The position numbers and the translations under genes are program-made. From NCBI RefSeq assembly GCF_042650885.1, contig NZ_JBHSBU010000001.1:1364001-1428000 (forward strand): a stretch of 64,000 bases of DNA, given 5' to 3'. Below, piece after piece: positions 51,422-61,800 of the stretch. Under the pieces are notes generated by a model. It was not told the origin of the DNA, did not search any database, and saw only the letters and a program-made list of their open reading frames with translations. Source of the stretch: Chitinimonas_A lacunae. GTDB taxonomy: Bacteria; Pseudomonadota; Gammaproteobacteria; Burkholderiales; Chitinimonadaceae. Position 1 is the stretch's first letter; each line of letters starts with the position of its first letter.

Positions 51422-52142
51422 ACTGCTTGACCACCAGGGCAAGGCCACCCCATGCCAGCCCACCGCGACTGGCGCCCTGCTGACCGTGCAGCATCTGTCG
51501 CGCTGGCACCGCAGCGAAGGGCAGCGGCTGGCCGTGCTCGACCATGTTTCGCTCCATCTGCTCCCCGCTGAAACGGTGGCGCTGTTTGGGCCTTCGGGCA
51601 GCGGCAAATCGACGCTGCTCAATCTGCTGGCGCTGCTCGATCGGCCCGATCAGGGGGAGATCCACTTTGAAGGCCGCCGCATCGACAATGCCTCGCCCGC
51701 CGAGGCCGAGTGGATACGCGCGCGTCGCCTGGGCGTCATCTTCCAATCGTTCAACCTGATCCCGAGCCTGTCGGCGCTGGAAAACGTCGAAATCGCCCTG
51801 CTCGCCCAAGGTGGCAGCCGTATCGAGCGGCGCAGCCGGGCGGTGGCGATGCTGGAGCGGGTGGGTCTGGGCGACCGGCTGGGCCATCGGCCGAGCCAGC
51901 TTTCCGGCGGCCAGCAACAGCGGGTCGGGGTGGCGCGGGCCTTGTGCAAGCGCCCGGCGCTGGTGCTGGCCGATGAGCCCAGTGCCAATCTGGACAGTCA
52001 GTCGGCCCAGGCACTGTTTGGTCTGATGCGTGAACTGGCGAGCGAAGTCGGGACGACGTTTCTGGTCGCCACCCACGATCCTCGACTGGTGCAGCAGGCC
52101 GACCGCACGCTTGAACTTCGCGATGGACGGCTTGTGACATGA
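51411..52142 (+). CDS. LolD/MacB-type ABC transporter ATPase
   Basis: The 243-residue ATPase has Walker A GPSGSGKST, Q-loop FQSFNLIP, an intact LSGGQQQRV signature, Walker B VLADEP and D/H loops (ANLDSQ, THD). Its type (ATPase of FtsX-like permeases) fits LolD, MacB and related mechanotransmitters rather than the first exporter. It would power the FtsX-type permease encoded next, with a 4-bp overlap. It begins inside the end of the DUF2141 gene. The N-terminal 25 residues before the core are unusual and poorly conserved. Confidence 0.94.
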   Translation: MSTELLDHQGKATPCQPTATGALLTVQHLSRWHRSEGQRLAVLDHVSLHLLPAETVALFGPSGSGKSTLLNLLALLDRPDQGEIHFEGRRIDNASPAEAEWIRARRLGVIFQSFNLIPSLSALENVEIALLAQGGSRIERRSRAVAMLERVGLGDRLGHRPSQLSGGQQQRVGVARALCKRPALVLADEPSANLDSQSAQALFGLMRELASEVGTTFLVATHDPRLVQQADRTLELRDGRLVT

Positions 52143-53368
52143 TCTGGCTCGAAATTGCCTGGCGCAATGTGCTGCGCAACTGGCGCCGTTCCCTTTTCAC
52201 CATCTCGATTGCAGCGGTCGGCACCATCGCCGTGCTGCTGGCAGTCGGCTATATGCTGAGCGCCTTTGAAGCGGTGCGCGAATCGACCATCCGTGGTGGG
52301 CTGGGCCATCTGCAAATTGCCCATGCCGAGGAATTCGGCGGCTATTCGGAATATCCGCTGCAACACGGCCTTCCCCCCAACACTGTCGCAGCCATCCGTG
52401 AAGCCATCGGCAAGGCCGAGCCCTACGCAATGGTGATGCCCCGGCTGGAATTCCAGGGCGTGGCCTCCAACGGCGAGCGCAGTCTGATCTTTCTGGGCGA
52501 AGGGGTGGAGCCGCTCGAAGAGCGCCGGCTCAGTCAGTATTACGCCCAGGTGATCGACGGCCAGGGGCTGGAGCGAACCGGCGACAAACCGTTCCGCGCC
52601 GTGATCGGCCACGATCTGGCGCGTCTGCTCGGGCTCAAGGTCGGCGATTCGCTGGCGCTGATGTCGCCTACGGCCACCTCGGGGCTCAACGCCATCGATG
52701 TCGAAGTGGTCGGGCTGCTCAAGACCGGCGTGCCGCAGGTAGACCGGACCCGGGTGCTGGTGCCACTGGAGCTGGCCCAGAAGCTGATCCGTACCGGCAA
52801 GATCAACCGGCTGGTACTGGGGCTCGACGATACCGGCCAGACCGATGCCGTCCAGGCGCGTCTGGCACCCGTGGCCAAGCGGCTCGGGATCGAAAGCCGG
52901 ACCTGGACCGAACTGGCCGTGTTCTACCACCAGCTGGTCGACCTTTATCTGCGCCAGTTCTCGGTATTGGGCGCGATCATCGCTGTGGTGGTGGCGCTCA
53001 CCTTCAGCAATGCCGTGCTGATGAGCGTGCTCGAGCGCAGCCGCGAGATCGGCACCCTGGTGTCGCTTGGCATCGGCCGCGCCCAGATCCGCCGTCAGTT
53101 CGTGCTCGAAGGTCTGCTGCTGGGCCTGGGCGGCGGCACGCTGGCGGCGCTATTGAGCTGGCTGCTGATGCTGGGCCTCAATGCGCTGGCCATCCAGATG
53201 CCGCCGCCGCCCGGCCAGACCGAAGGCTATCCGCTGTTTTTCCTGTTCAGCCTGCCGGCGGCGCTGGCAGCGGTGGCCGGCGTCAGCGTGCTGGGTACGC
53301 TGAGTGCCTTTTTCGCCAGCCGCCGCGTCACCCGTCTCGACCCGATCAAAGCCTTGCACTATGCGTAA
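52139..53368 (+). CDS. FtsX/MacB-type ABC transporter permease
   Basis: The 409-residue permease has one N-terminal membrane segment (about 20-44), a large periplasmic domain (about 45-270, MacB_PCD-like with AFEAVRESTIRGGLGHLQ), and three C-terminal segments (about 275-300, 325-350, 370-395) in the FtsX pattern. LolC/E and MacB use this layout to extract substrates from the outer leaflet of the inner membrane. With the LolA-like protein and the barrel encoded next, it looks like an envelope export route. Overlaps the ATPase by four bases. Confidence 0.92.
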   Translation: MIWLEIAWRNVLRNWRRSLFTISIAAVGTIAVLLAVGYMLSAFEAVRESTIRGGLGHLQIAHAEEFGGYSEYPLQHGLPPNTVAAIREAIGKAEPYAMVMPRLEFQGVASNGERSLIFLGEGVEPLEERRLSQYYAQVIDGQGLERTGDKPFRAVIGHDLARLLGLKVGDSLALMSPTATSGLNAIDVEVVGLLKTGVPQVDRTRVLVPLELAQKLIRTGKINRLVLGLDDTGQTDAVQARLAPVAKRLGIESRTWTELAVFYHQLVDLYLRQFSVLGAIIAVVVALTFSNAVLMSVLERSREIGTLVSLGIGRAQIRRQFVLEGLLLGLGGGTLAALLSWLLMLGLNALAIQMPPPPGQTEGYPLFFLFSLPAALAAVAGVSVLGTLSAFFASRRVTRLDPIKALHYA

Positions 53369-54086
53369 TCTCTCCCTGTTACTGCTTGCCCTGTTCGCAG
53401 GCTTCGCCCAGGCGATGCCGACGTCCCAGCAATTTCTGACGGCGCTTGACGCCACGGCCGGCCAAAGCGGCGGCAGCGAGAAATCGCTGCGCCTGGCTCG
53501 GATCGACAACGGCGTCGAGCGCGACAGTCGCAACTTCAAGGTGCTCGACAACGGCAAGGGCGCTTCGCTGGTGGAATTCCTCGATCCGGCCGAGCGCGGC
53601 CAGAAGGTGCTGTCGACCCAGACCGAGATGTGGTTTCTCGGCGGCGGCTCGCGCCGGGCCATCAAGGTGCCGCCGATCAGCCGGCTGTTCGGCGACGCCA
53701 GCCTGGGCGATATTGCCCGGCTCAATCTGGCGCAGGACTACCAGATCGCCGCCACCGCCGCCGAAGGCGAAGGCCGCGAGGCCAGCTGGCGGCTCAATCT
53801 CGACGCCCGCAGCGAAGCGGCAACCTATAGCAAGGTGACGATCTGGCTGCGCCAGTCCGATCTGGAACCATTGCGCGCCCATTATTTCCTCGCCAGCGGC
53901 AAACACGGCAAAAGCGCCGAGTTTGTGCGCAACCGCCGCGTGGGGGCGGCCTGGAGCAGTGAGGAATGGCTGCTGGCCGAGCCGGGCGAAAACCAGCGCA
54001 GAACCCGGCTGACCATCGAAGCGGTACGGGCCAAGGAAGTGCCGGACGCCTGGTTCACCCCGCGTTATCTGGAAATGCAGCGATGA
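53361..54086 (+). CDS. LolA-like periplasmic outer-membrane lipoprotein-sorting family protein
   Basis: The 241-residue protein has a signal peptide (residues 1-18, ending AQA). Its half-barrel beta pattern is of the type annotated as outer membrane lipoprotein-sorting protein (VLDNGKGASLVEFLDPAERGQ and TEMWFLGGGSRRAIKVPP motifs; the end FTPRYLEMQR is typical). Such proteins carry hydrophobic molecules across the periplasm. It starts eight bases before the permease stop and is overlapped by the barrel gene, so it is likely the shuttle of this module. Its cargo (lipoprotein or product) is not shown. Confidence 0.85.
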   Translation: MRNLSLLLLALFAGFAQAMPTSQQFLTALDATAGQSGGSEKSLRLARIDNGVERDSRNFKVLDNGKGASLVEFLDPAERGQKVLSTQTEMWFLGGGSRRAIKVPPISRLFGDASLGDIARLNLAQDYQIAATAAEGEGREASWRLNLDARSEAATYSKVTIWLRQSDLEPLRAHYFLASGKHGKSAEFVRNRRVGAAWSSEEWLLAEPGENQRRTRLTIEAVRAKEVPDAWFTPRYLEMQR

Positions 54087-55315
54087 AGCCAGGCAGCCGC
54101 CTGCTGGCCCTGGCGGCGCTGGTGCTTCAGGTCCATGGCGCCGACAACTATCTCGATACCAGCCTGATCGGCAGCAGCGAGCGCACGGCAGCGGCCGTGC
54201 GCGGCAACAATGCGCTGGGCAGCCATATGGCCTCGAGCTGGGAACACGAGGCCGCCGCCGTGATCAACGGCCGCTTCGAAGGCATCAGCTTCAAGGCCCG
54301 TGCCGAACAGCGCCGGATCGACCCCGAGCGCGGCCAGCGGCGCCATCACGACGATCTGCGCCTGCTCGAACTCGCCACTGCCCGCAATGTGGGCGAGCAT
54401 GGCGTGATCACGCTGGGCAAGACCTTTCTGAATTGGGATGTAGGGCTATCGGCCCAGCCGCTGGGCTTTTTCCAGTGGGAAAACCAATTGACCGACCTTG
54501 GCGACAGCCTGGGACAGGCCGAGGGCATTCCGCTGGTCGCCGCAGCCTGGCTCGATGAGCGGTTCGATCTGACGGTCGCCTACGGCAGCGGTCGCCGCAG
54601 TCGGGGCAAGCGGGTGCTGGAGCAGGCCGCGCTCAACCTGGGCTGGCATAACGAGCAACTGGCGCTGGCACTGGTGGCGCAAAAGCCGGCAGGCGGGCGG
54701 GTCGGGGTCGGCGGGACCTTCTCCTGGACCGCCCGCCCCGAGCTGGTGGTGCACGGCTCGCTTTTCCGCCGCCGCGGCAATAGCCGCGAAATGGATAGAC
54801 GCTTGCTCGACGGCAGCGGATTTGCCCAACTGGGCCGTTGGCGGGAACACGATCAGCGTCATTATCTGAAATCGGTCCTGGGCGCCACCTGGGCATTTGG
54901 CGCCGATTCGAGCCTGATCGCCGAATGGAGCTATGACGCCGCGGGCCTCGACCGCCAGCAATGGCAGCGTTACCGCCAACTGGTCGAGCAGGATCTGGCA
55001 GCCTATCGGCAGCAGGCTGACAACTATGCCGCCTATCAGCTCTACGCCGATTCGGCCGCACTGCACGAGAGCGGCGCCCGCCGTCACTATCTGTTTCTGC
55101 AATGGCGCGGCAGCGAAGGCAACTGGTCGTTTGCGCCGCTGTTGCGCTTCGGCGAAGGCGGCAGCGTGATGAGCCATCTGGGCGGCAGCTACCGGCTCTC
55201 GCGCAGCGCCACCGCCAACTTCGGCCTGACCCACTTTTCCGGCCGACGCGGCAGCGAGTACGACTATCTGCCGATCCGCTATATTGCCCGGCTGTCGCTG
55301 AACTGGACTTTCTGA
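54083..55315 (+). CDS. Outer-membrane beta-barrel protein of the TOMM operon
   Basis: The 410-residue protein has a signal peptide (residues 1-19, ending VHGA), an alternating pattern of short amphipathic strands and turns, and a C-terminal aromatic strand (ARLSLNWTF) expected of BAM-inserted barrels. It resembles the DUF1302/alginate-export-like barrels that accompany LolA-like proteins in exporter operons, but I cannot fix the family. The start is coupled to the previous stop (ATGA). It would complete an envelope-spanning path for the mature RiPP or for a lipid-linked cargo. The last gene of the operon; no terminator is visible before the convergent MATE gene. Confidence 0.78.
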   Translation: MKPGSRLLALAALVLQVHGADNYLDTSLIGSSERTAAAVRGNNALGSHMASSWEHEAAAVINGRFEGISFKARAEQRRIDPERGQRRHHDDLRLLELATARNVGEHGVITLGKTFLNWDVGLSAQPLGFFQWENQLTDLGDSLGQAEGIPLVAAAWLDERFDLTVAYGSGRRSRGKRVLEQAALNLGWHNEQLALALVAQKPAGGRVGVGGTFSWTARPELVVHGSLFRRRGNSREMDRRLLDGSGFAQLGRWREHDQRHYLKSVLGATWAFGADSSLIAEWSYDAAGLDRQQWQRYRQLVEQDLAAYRQQADNYAAYQLYADSAALHESGARRHYLFLQWRGSEGNWSFAPLLRFGEGGSVMSHLGGSYRLSRSATANFGLTHFSGRRGSEYDYLPIRYIARLSLNWTF

Positions 55316-55325
55316 CCGGGGCGGC

Positions 55326-56762
55326 TCACACCACCCGGTTTTCTTCGATCAGAATCTCGTCGTTGATGCGCTTTCTGAGCTTTCTGCCACGGGCCAGCCG
55401 GCTGCGGGTCCAGTCGCCGCGCTTGAACCAGGCGTAGGTAATCACGGCAGTCAGGATATTGGTGACCGGAAACGACCACCACAGCCCCTCGGTACTGAGC
55501 ACCGTCTGGCGCGACAGCACGAAGGCCAGCGGAAATTGCAGCACCCATTGCGACACCAGCGCCAGAATCATGGTGACGAAGGTATTGCCCGAGGCGCGAA
55601 ACACCCCGATCAGCGCCAGTTGCAGGCCCATAAAGCCAAAGCTGAAGGCCACAATGCGCAGGAAAGTGGTGCCGCTGGCGATCACGGCCGGGTCATCGGG
55701 AATAAAGAACCGCACCACCGGCCCGGCCAGGGCAAAGATCAGCACCCCGAACACCGACAGGCCGACAAACGAGATCATGGCACTCAAGCGGGCAATCTGA
55801 CGGGCACGGTCGAGCTGGTTGGCGCCGAGGCTCTGCCCCACCAGGGTCGAGGTGGCCATCGACAGCCCCATCGCCGGCACGATCACGAAATTCAGGATAT
55901 TGGTGACGACCCCATAGGCCGCAATCGCCAGCGTGCCGAATCCCGTCACCAGAAACGTCATGATATTCATCCCCAGCGCCCGGGCCGACAGCTCGACCGA
56001 GGCGGGGAAGCCCAGCAGAAAGGCGCGGCGGATAAACGGCAGATCGGGCTTCAGATCGGCGCCGCGCAGATGGATGCCCCAATCGCCCCGCAACAGCACC
56101 ACCACCCCGGCTGCCAGCGCCAGCGCCTGGGTAATCAAGGTGGCCAGCGCCGCGCCTTCGACCCCCCAGCCCGGCAGCGGCCCCCAACCGAAGATCAACA
56201 GCGGCGTCAGCCCGAAATTCAGCACCACCGTGACACCGATGATATAGAGCGGAATCCGTACCTCGCCGACCCCACGCATCAGCGCCTGGAACATGGCAAA
56301 GCCGAAGGTGAACACCACTCCGGCCAGCGAAATGCGCAGAAACGCCAGCGAGGCGTCATAGACCACCGGGGTGACCCCAACCAGCTGCAACAGCCACGGC
56401 GCCAGCGCCAGCGCGCCGAGCGACAGCAGGAGCGAGCTGCCGATCACCATCAGAAAGGTCTGGCCGGCCACATGGTTCACCATAGTGGTATTGCGTGCCC
56501 CCACATACTGCGCCACCAGGGTGGAGCCGGCGATGCCAAGCCCCGAACCGAGCGCAAACAATAAGAAAGTGATCGGAAAACAGACGGAGACCGCCGCCAC
56601 GGCATGGCTGCCCAATCGGCCCACCCAGAACGCAGCGGTCAACTGATAGACCGATTGCAGGATATTGGCAAACACCACCGGAATCGCCAGTTTGAGCAAA
56701 GCCCCCAATACCGGCCCTTCGAGCAGCGGGTTATAAGTCGATCCAGCAGGCGTGGCAGCCAT
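55326..56762 (-). CDS. MATE-family multidrug efflux transporter
   Basis: The 478-residue protein has twelve predicted membrane segments in two related halves, with MATE patterns (LAIPVVFANILQSVYQLTAAFWVG near the start, and a second half beginning IRRAFLLGFPASVELSARALG by position). It would export cationic or organic compounds using Na+ or H+ gradients. It is convergent with the RiPP operon, ending 10 bp from the barrel gene. It could protect against toxic compounds, but a link to the RiPP is not shown. GGGAGA precedes the ATG. Confidence 0.93.
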   Translation of the reverse strand: MAATPAGSTYNPLLEGPVLGALLKLAIPVVFANILQSVYQLTAAFWVGRLGSHAVAAVSVCFPITFLLFALGSGLGIAGSTLVAQYVGARNTTMVNHVAGQTFLMVIGSSLLLSLGALALAPWLLQLVGVTPVVYDASLAFLRISLAGVVFTFGFAMFQALMRGVGEVRIPLYIIGVTVVLNFGLTPLLIFGWGPLPGWGVEGAALATLITQALALAAGVVVLLRGDWGIHLRGADLKPDLPFIRRAFLLGFPASVELSARALGMNIMTFLVTGFGTLAIAAYGVVTNILNFVIVPAMGLSMATSTLVGQSLGANQLDRARQIARLSAMISFVGLSVFGVLIFALAGPVVRFFIPDDPAVIASGTTFLRIVAFSFGFMGLQLALIGVFRASGNTFVTMILALVSQWVLQFPLAFVLSRQTVLSTEGLWWSFPVTNILTAVITYAWFKRGDWTRSRLARGRKLRKRINDEILIEENRVV

Positions 56763-56943
56763 GGCATTCTCCCGTCCGGACCGGGAAGACCGGACCCTGC
56801 CGCTGCATCAGCAAGCGACAAGCCCATGCTGGCTGAGAACGCCGACGCGGCAAGACGATCCGATGGGCTGCGCTGGGTCGTCTGGCGGGGACTGGGCAGA
56901 TAGAAATATTTGCGCCAAATATTTTCAAGATCCAGAGCCGATA

Positions 56944-57717
56944 ATGAAACATTTAGAAAAAATGCTCTCTACCCAATATCTGATCGATATCATCCTGCGG
57001 CGCGAGCTGGTCGAAGACTTCTCGGCCTATCCATTTGCCCTCGATGCGGTACGCGAACTCGACCGCTTACGGCTGCATCGGGCCGTGACCTTCTTTGTCG
57101 GCGAAAACGGCTCGGGCAAATCGACCCTGCTCGAAGCGATCGCCGTCGCCTGGGGCTTCAACCCCGAAGGTGGCTCGCGCAATTTCAACTTCGCCACCCA
57201 CGCTTCGCATTCACCGCTGCATCGGGCGCTGCGCTTGTCGCGGGGACTGCGCAAACCCCGTGACGGCTACTTTCTGCGGGCAGAGAGCTTTTACAACGTC
57301 GCCAGCGAAATCGACCGGCTCGACCAGGAAGGCGGCGGGCCGCCGCTGCGCGACAGCTACGGCGGCCTGTCGCTCCATGCCCAGTCGCATGGCGAATCGT
57401 TCTTCTCGCTGCTGATGCACCGGCTGCGCGGCCAGGGCCTTTATCTGTTCGACGAGCCCGAAGCGGCCCTGTCGCCCAATCGGCAACTGGCCATGCTGAG
57501 CCGGCTGCATCAGTTGGTGAATCAGGATTCGCAGTTCGTGATCGCCACCCATTCCCCCATCCTGCTCGCCTATCCGGACGCCCTGATCTATCGCTTCGAC
57601 GCCTCGGGCATTAGCGCCGTGGCCTACGAGGACACCGAGCATTACAAGATCACCCGCGACTTCCTCAACCATCCGCGTCGCAGTCTCGACCTGCTGTTGG
57701 CGCCCGATGAGCCGTAA
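56944..57717 (+). CDS. AAA_21-type ATPase, OLD/SMC-like
   Basis: The 257-residue cytoplasmic ATPase has Walker A GENGSGKST (53-61), an ABC-like signature region (DSYGGLSLHAQSHGESF), Walker B LYLFDEPEAALSP and a His switch (IATHSP). This is the AAA_21 type found alone and in defence systems. No nuclease, TOPRIM or partner gene is adjacent, so it looks solitary. The start at MKHLEKMLST was chosen because the in-frame upstream stretch overlaps the divergent MATE promoter region and does not look coding. Confidence 0.85.
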   Translation: MKHLEKMLSTQYLIDIILRRELVEDFSAYPFALDAVRELDRLRLHRAVTFFVGENGSGKSTLLEAIAVAWGFNPEGGSRNFNFATHASHSPLHRALRLSRGLRKPRDGYFLRAESFYNVASEIDRLDQEGGGPPLRDSYGGLSLHAQSHGESFFSLLMHRLRGQGLYLFDEPEAALSPNRQLAMLSRLHQLVNQDSQFVIATHSPILLAYPDALIYRFDASGISAVAYEDTEHYKITRDFLNHPRRSLDLLLAPDEP

Positions 57718-57921
57718 CCGTTGGCTTGTCCGGCTTGGCCTGCCGTACCGGCAAGCGATGGGATGCACAGGTCAATCGCTGGGTCCGGGGCCAAGCGGAG
57801 CCACGGGACGACAGGAAGGAATGGCGAAGCAGGCTTCGCCGCCGATCTGGCAGGGGCTCAGAGGAGGTTCTGCAAATGCCTGGAGCAGCGCGCCCGATGA
57901 CGCGCTGCCGGAGATGGGAAA

Positions 57922-58665
57922 TCAGCGCAGGGCCACGATTTCCCGGTAGGTAAGGCCCATATATTGTTTAAACAGGGCGTTGATCTCACCCGCCCGCTCC
58001 ATCCGGGCGAATTCGCTGTCGAACTTGGCAGCCAGCTCCTTATAGGCCGGCGCGAAGCCGATCACATTGGAGCGCTTGACCACCACGGGCTGCAAGGCGC
58101 GGATCCTGAAGCCGCGCTTGTCGGCCACCTGCTGCGCCCATAGCAAGTCTTCAAACACCACATCGACCCGTTTAGCATCGAGCTTGGCCAGATTCATCGA
58201 AGCATCGGGCGCATTTTGTACTGACCATTGCTTGTAGCTGTCCACCGGGTCGCCATAGCTGTAACCGATGACCTTGCCGACGGTCTTGCCTTTCCAGTCG
58301 TCGAGCTGGCGATAGCTTTTCAGCGGCGAATCCTGCGGCACGAAAGCGGCCAGAATCCAGAAGCCCACCGCTGATTTGATGAAGTGGAACTTGGGCAGCT
58401 CCTCGTGGGTGGCGAACAGGGCGATATCGGTATTGCCCGATTCGGCCATCGCCAGACAGCGGGCATAGGGTACATCGTCGAATTCCACCTGATGCCCCAT
58501 CGATCCCACGATCTTGCGGATCAACTCCACCGCCAGCCCCTGGTGCTGTTGAGCGTTGTTCTTGAAAGCGTAGGGCTCCCAGGTTTCGTAGCAGGCGCGC
58601 AAAGTCGCCGCTTCGGCGGAAACCGCCAAGGCCAGGCTCAGACCGGCCGCAGCACGCAACCACAT
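57922..58665 (-). CDS. Periplasmic solute-binding protein (SBP_bac_3 family)
   Basis: The 247-residue protein has a signal peptide (residues 1-19, ending AEA) and a bacterial extracellular solute-binding family 3 fold. TLRACYETWEPYAFKN opens the mature protein, VELIRKIVGSMGHQVEFDDVPYARC follows by position, and a late FAPAYKELAAKFDSEFARM lies near the end. Such proteins bind amino acids or act as sensors. No transporter permease is adjacent, so it is an orphan that may serve another transporter or signalling. A much longer frame upstream is a shadow of the divergent gene. Convergent with the AAA ATPase gene. Confidence 0.88.
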   Translation of the reverse strand: MWLRAAAGLSLALAVSAEAATLRACYETWEPYAFKNNAQQHQGLAVELIRKIVGSMGHQVEFDDVPYARCLAMAESGNTDIALFATHEELPKFHFIKSAVGFWILAAFVPQDSPLKSYRQLDDWKGKTVGKVIGYSYGDPVDSYKQWSVQNAPDASMNLAKLDAKRVDVVFEDLLWAQQVADKRGFRIRALQPVVVKRSNVIGFAPAYKELAAKFDSEFARMERAGEINALFKQYMGLTYREIVALR

Positions 58666-58822
58666 CGTTGTCTTCCTTTCACATATCAGCAAACACTGCT
58701 GGACCAGCATAGATGGCCAGCGTGACAAACGCACACTACAAAGCCGCTGGTTAGGCTCAGGTGGGCGACGTATAACAATAGACAGGACCGTCCGCTTTTC
58801 TCCTACCGTCCCGGAGCCTGTC

Positions 58823-61800
58823 TTGCCGCCCTCGTCTTCCTTCCGGCTTTTCCCCTGGCTTGTTGTGCTGTCGTTGAGCAGCCAGGCAGCGACCGTGCCC
58901 AGCGCCGAAATCGTCAGCCTCGAAGGCGGTGGCGAGTACCGGACGGCCGCCACGGCGGCCTGGGTGGCGGCGCGGGTGCAGCAGAAGCTGTTCGGCGGCC
59001 AGACGGTGCGAACCCTGAGCGACGGCAGCATGGCACTGCTGTTTGCCGATCGCAGCCAACTCCGGCTCGCCCGCAACAGCCAATTCGAGATCAAGTCGAT
59101 TGGCGACGGCCGCGGCCTCGACACCCTGATCAAGCTGCGCCAGGGCAAAGCCTGGATGCAATCGAAAAACGCCCCCGACCGGCTCAAGTTCGAGACGCCC
59201 ACCGCGATTGCCGCCATCCATGGCACCGACTGGGTCGCCGAAGTGGCCGACGACGGCAGCACACTACTGACGGTGCTGTCGGGTCGGGTGGAATTGCGCA
59301 ATGAACAAGGCCGGGTCAGCCTTGGCCCCGGCGAGCAAGGCCAGGTCCAACCGGGTGGCGCGCCCAGCAAGCGGGTATTGCAGAATCCGGCCGAACGGGT
59401 GCAATGGGTCGGTGATTTCCGGCTCGAGCCGCGCCGCCATCCGGAACTTGCCGCCGCGCCACGTTGGCGGCCGGTGTTCGAGGCGCTGGCGCGGGGGGCG
59501 ATCGGGGAAGCCGCCAGGCTGCTCGACGCCGAGCAGTCGCGGAACTTCGACGGCGCAGCCGCCTTACTGGGCGCCGACCTCGACGTCTATCTGGGCGACT
59601 TCGCCGCCGCCCGCGCCCGCCTCGAACAGGCCGCCCAACAGGATCAGCAAGCCACACGCCCACAGGCGGCGCTGATCGAGCTTTCGATGCTGCAAGGCCA
59701 ATGGGACGAAGCGCGGCGCCGGCTGGCCGCACTGGCGCGACCGATCCCCACCGAATTCGCCCTGCTCGAAGCCGAACTGGCCCGTTTCGACGGCGCTGGC
59801 GACGCAGCCCTCGCGGCCTACCGACGCGCCCAGGCAGCCCGTCCCGCTGACCCGCGCGGCTGGCATGGCGCGGGCGTGGTCGAGACCGAGCGCGACAATT
59901 TCGATACCGCTGCACAGGCTTTGGCGCGGGCACTCAGCCTTGACCCGACCGATCCCGAGCTGCTGGCCGATCAAGCCCAGCTCGACAGCCGCGCCAGCCG
60001 CTTTGCTGCGGCCGAGGCGGGCTTTGCCGCCGCCCTGGCCGCCCGGCCCGACGATTACCGGGCGCTGACCGGACTGGCCCTGCTGCGACTGCGGCGCGGC
60101 GAGGACGAAGCGGCGCTCGAAGCTGCCCTCAAGGCCGGCGTGATCGAGCCGCGCTACGCCCGTGCCCACGTCTACGCCGCCGTCGCCTATTACCGACTCG
60201 GTCGCGCCGACGCGGCCCAGGCTGAACTGGGTCTGGCCAGCCGGCACGACCCTAACGATCCCCTGCCCTATCTGATCAGCGCCCTGATCGAGCACGACAC
60301 CCTGCGTCCCGGCCCGGCGCTCGAAGCCGCCCGTGCGGCGCTGGCCCGGCTGCCACGGCTCAAATCGCTGCAACAGCTGGCCGACGACCGCAAGGGCAGT
60401 GCGGGCCTGGGCAGCGCCCTGGCCTTCATGGGATTGGAAGAATGGGCACTTGCCTATGCCCGCGACAGCTACGATCCGTTCTGGGCCGGGGCCAACTTCT
60501 TTCTGGCCGAACGGCTCGCTGGCAACTTCAACCGCAAATCGGCGCTGACGCTGGGTCTGCTGACCCAACCGACGGCAATCGGCGCGGCCTCGCGCTTCCA
60601 GCCCTTGCTGCCGCAGCCGGGCGATTTCCCGACGGCGGCGCTTCAGGTCGCCGCCAGTGAGCGCTTGCGCAGCTGGCAGCCGGCGCTCGCTGTCGCGGGC
60701 TACCGTCAGTCGCCCGTGCCGTGGGCCTATTCGCTCCAAGGCTCGCGCCGCTGGCTCGACCCGCGCCAGGGCGGCAAATTGCCCTACGACGACCGCATCG
60801 ATGCGGCCTTCGGCATCGAACCCAACCATCGCTGGCGCGGCTTTCTATCGCTCGAACATTTCCGCTCGACTTCAGGCGGCCTGTCGCCGCAGCGGCAGCC
60901 GGTCGGCACCGGCATGACCGACCGGATCGACACGGGCCTGGCCTACCGCCCGGTCGCCCGAGAGCAGTTCTGGCTCAAATTCGGCCAGGGCCGCGACCGC
61001 AGTCACTGGCAGCGCCATGAAAGCTCCCAGCTGGCCGCCGAAGCCATCGACGTGGTCAGCCATAGCGTGATGGCCGAGCGCGACGAGCAAAGCGATATCG
61101 CCGCCCGCGCCAGCCTCGACCGTGGCCAGATCGAATGGAGCTTCGGTGCCGAAACGGCGCGCCGTCGAATCGACAGCCATGGCGATGTGCTCGAAACCAT
61201 CACCTTCCTGCCCGATCTGGCGATCAGCGAACGGCAGACCCTGAGCGACCGTGGCCGCGACCGCAGCAACTCCCTGTGGCTCGGCGGCCGCCTCCGCAGC
61301 CAGCCCGGACTGGTATTCGACTGGACCCTCAGCGCCACCCGCTTCGACGGCTGGCGGGCACGTATCCGCCACTTCGACAGCTTCCCCAACGCCCCGGTCG
61401 CTTCGCGCGACGATCTGCGTGACAGCCGTATACGGCCTCAGCTTGGGGTCGCCTGGACACTGAAACCGGGCCTGGTACTACGTGCCGCCTGGCAGGATTG
61501 GCAACGACCCGTCTCCCCGGCCTCGCTGCAACCGCTCGCTCACGGCGGCATTCCCGTGGACGACCGCCTGACCGCGCCGGGCGGCAAGCTGAAGCAGGGG
61601 CGGATACAGCTAGATTGGGAAATCGGCGAACGCAGCTTCTGGAATGCCTTTGCCGCGCGCCAGACCATCGACAACCCGAGCGGCCTGGCCGGCCCCTGGC
61701 CGCGTCCGGTCGATGTCAGCCGGCTCGACCCGTTCCGCTTCGCCCGGATCGCCAACGCATCCCGCCTCGATCTGCTCGAAGGCGAACCGGTATTTGCCCA

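Noticed and set aside
56944..57717. A defence system built around the AAA_21-type ATPase
   Set aside because: No nuclease, TOPRIM or other partner gene lies beside it; the neighbours are a MATE transporter and a binding protein, so no defence claim is justified.
58666..59370. An N-terminal extension of the periplasmic binding protein to 482 residues
   Set aside because: The extension is antisense to the FecR-domain gene. The signal peptide at 58665 marks the true start.
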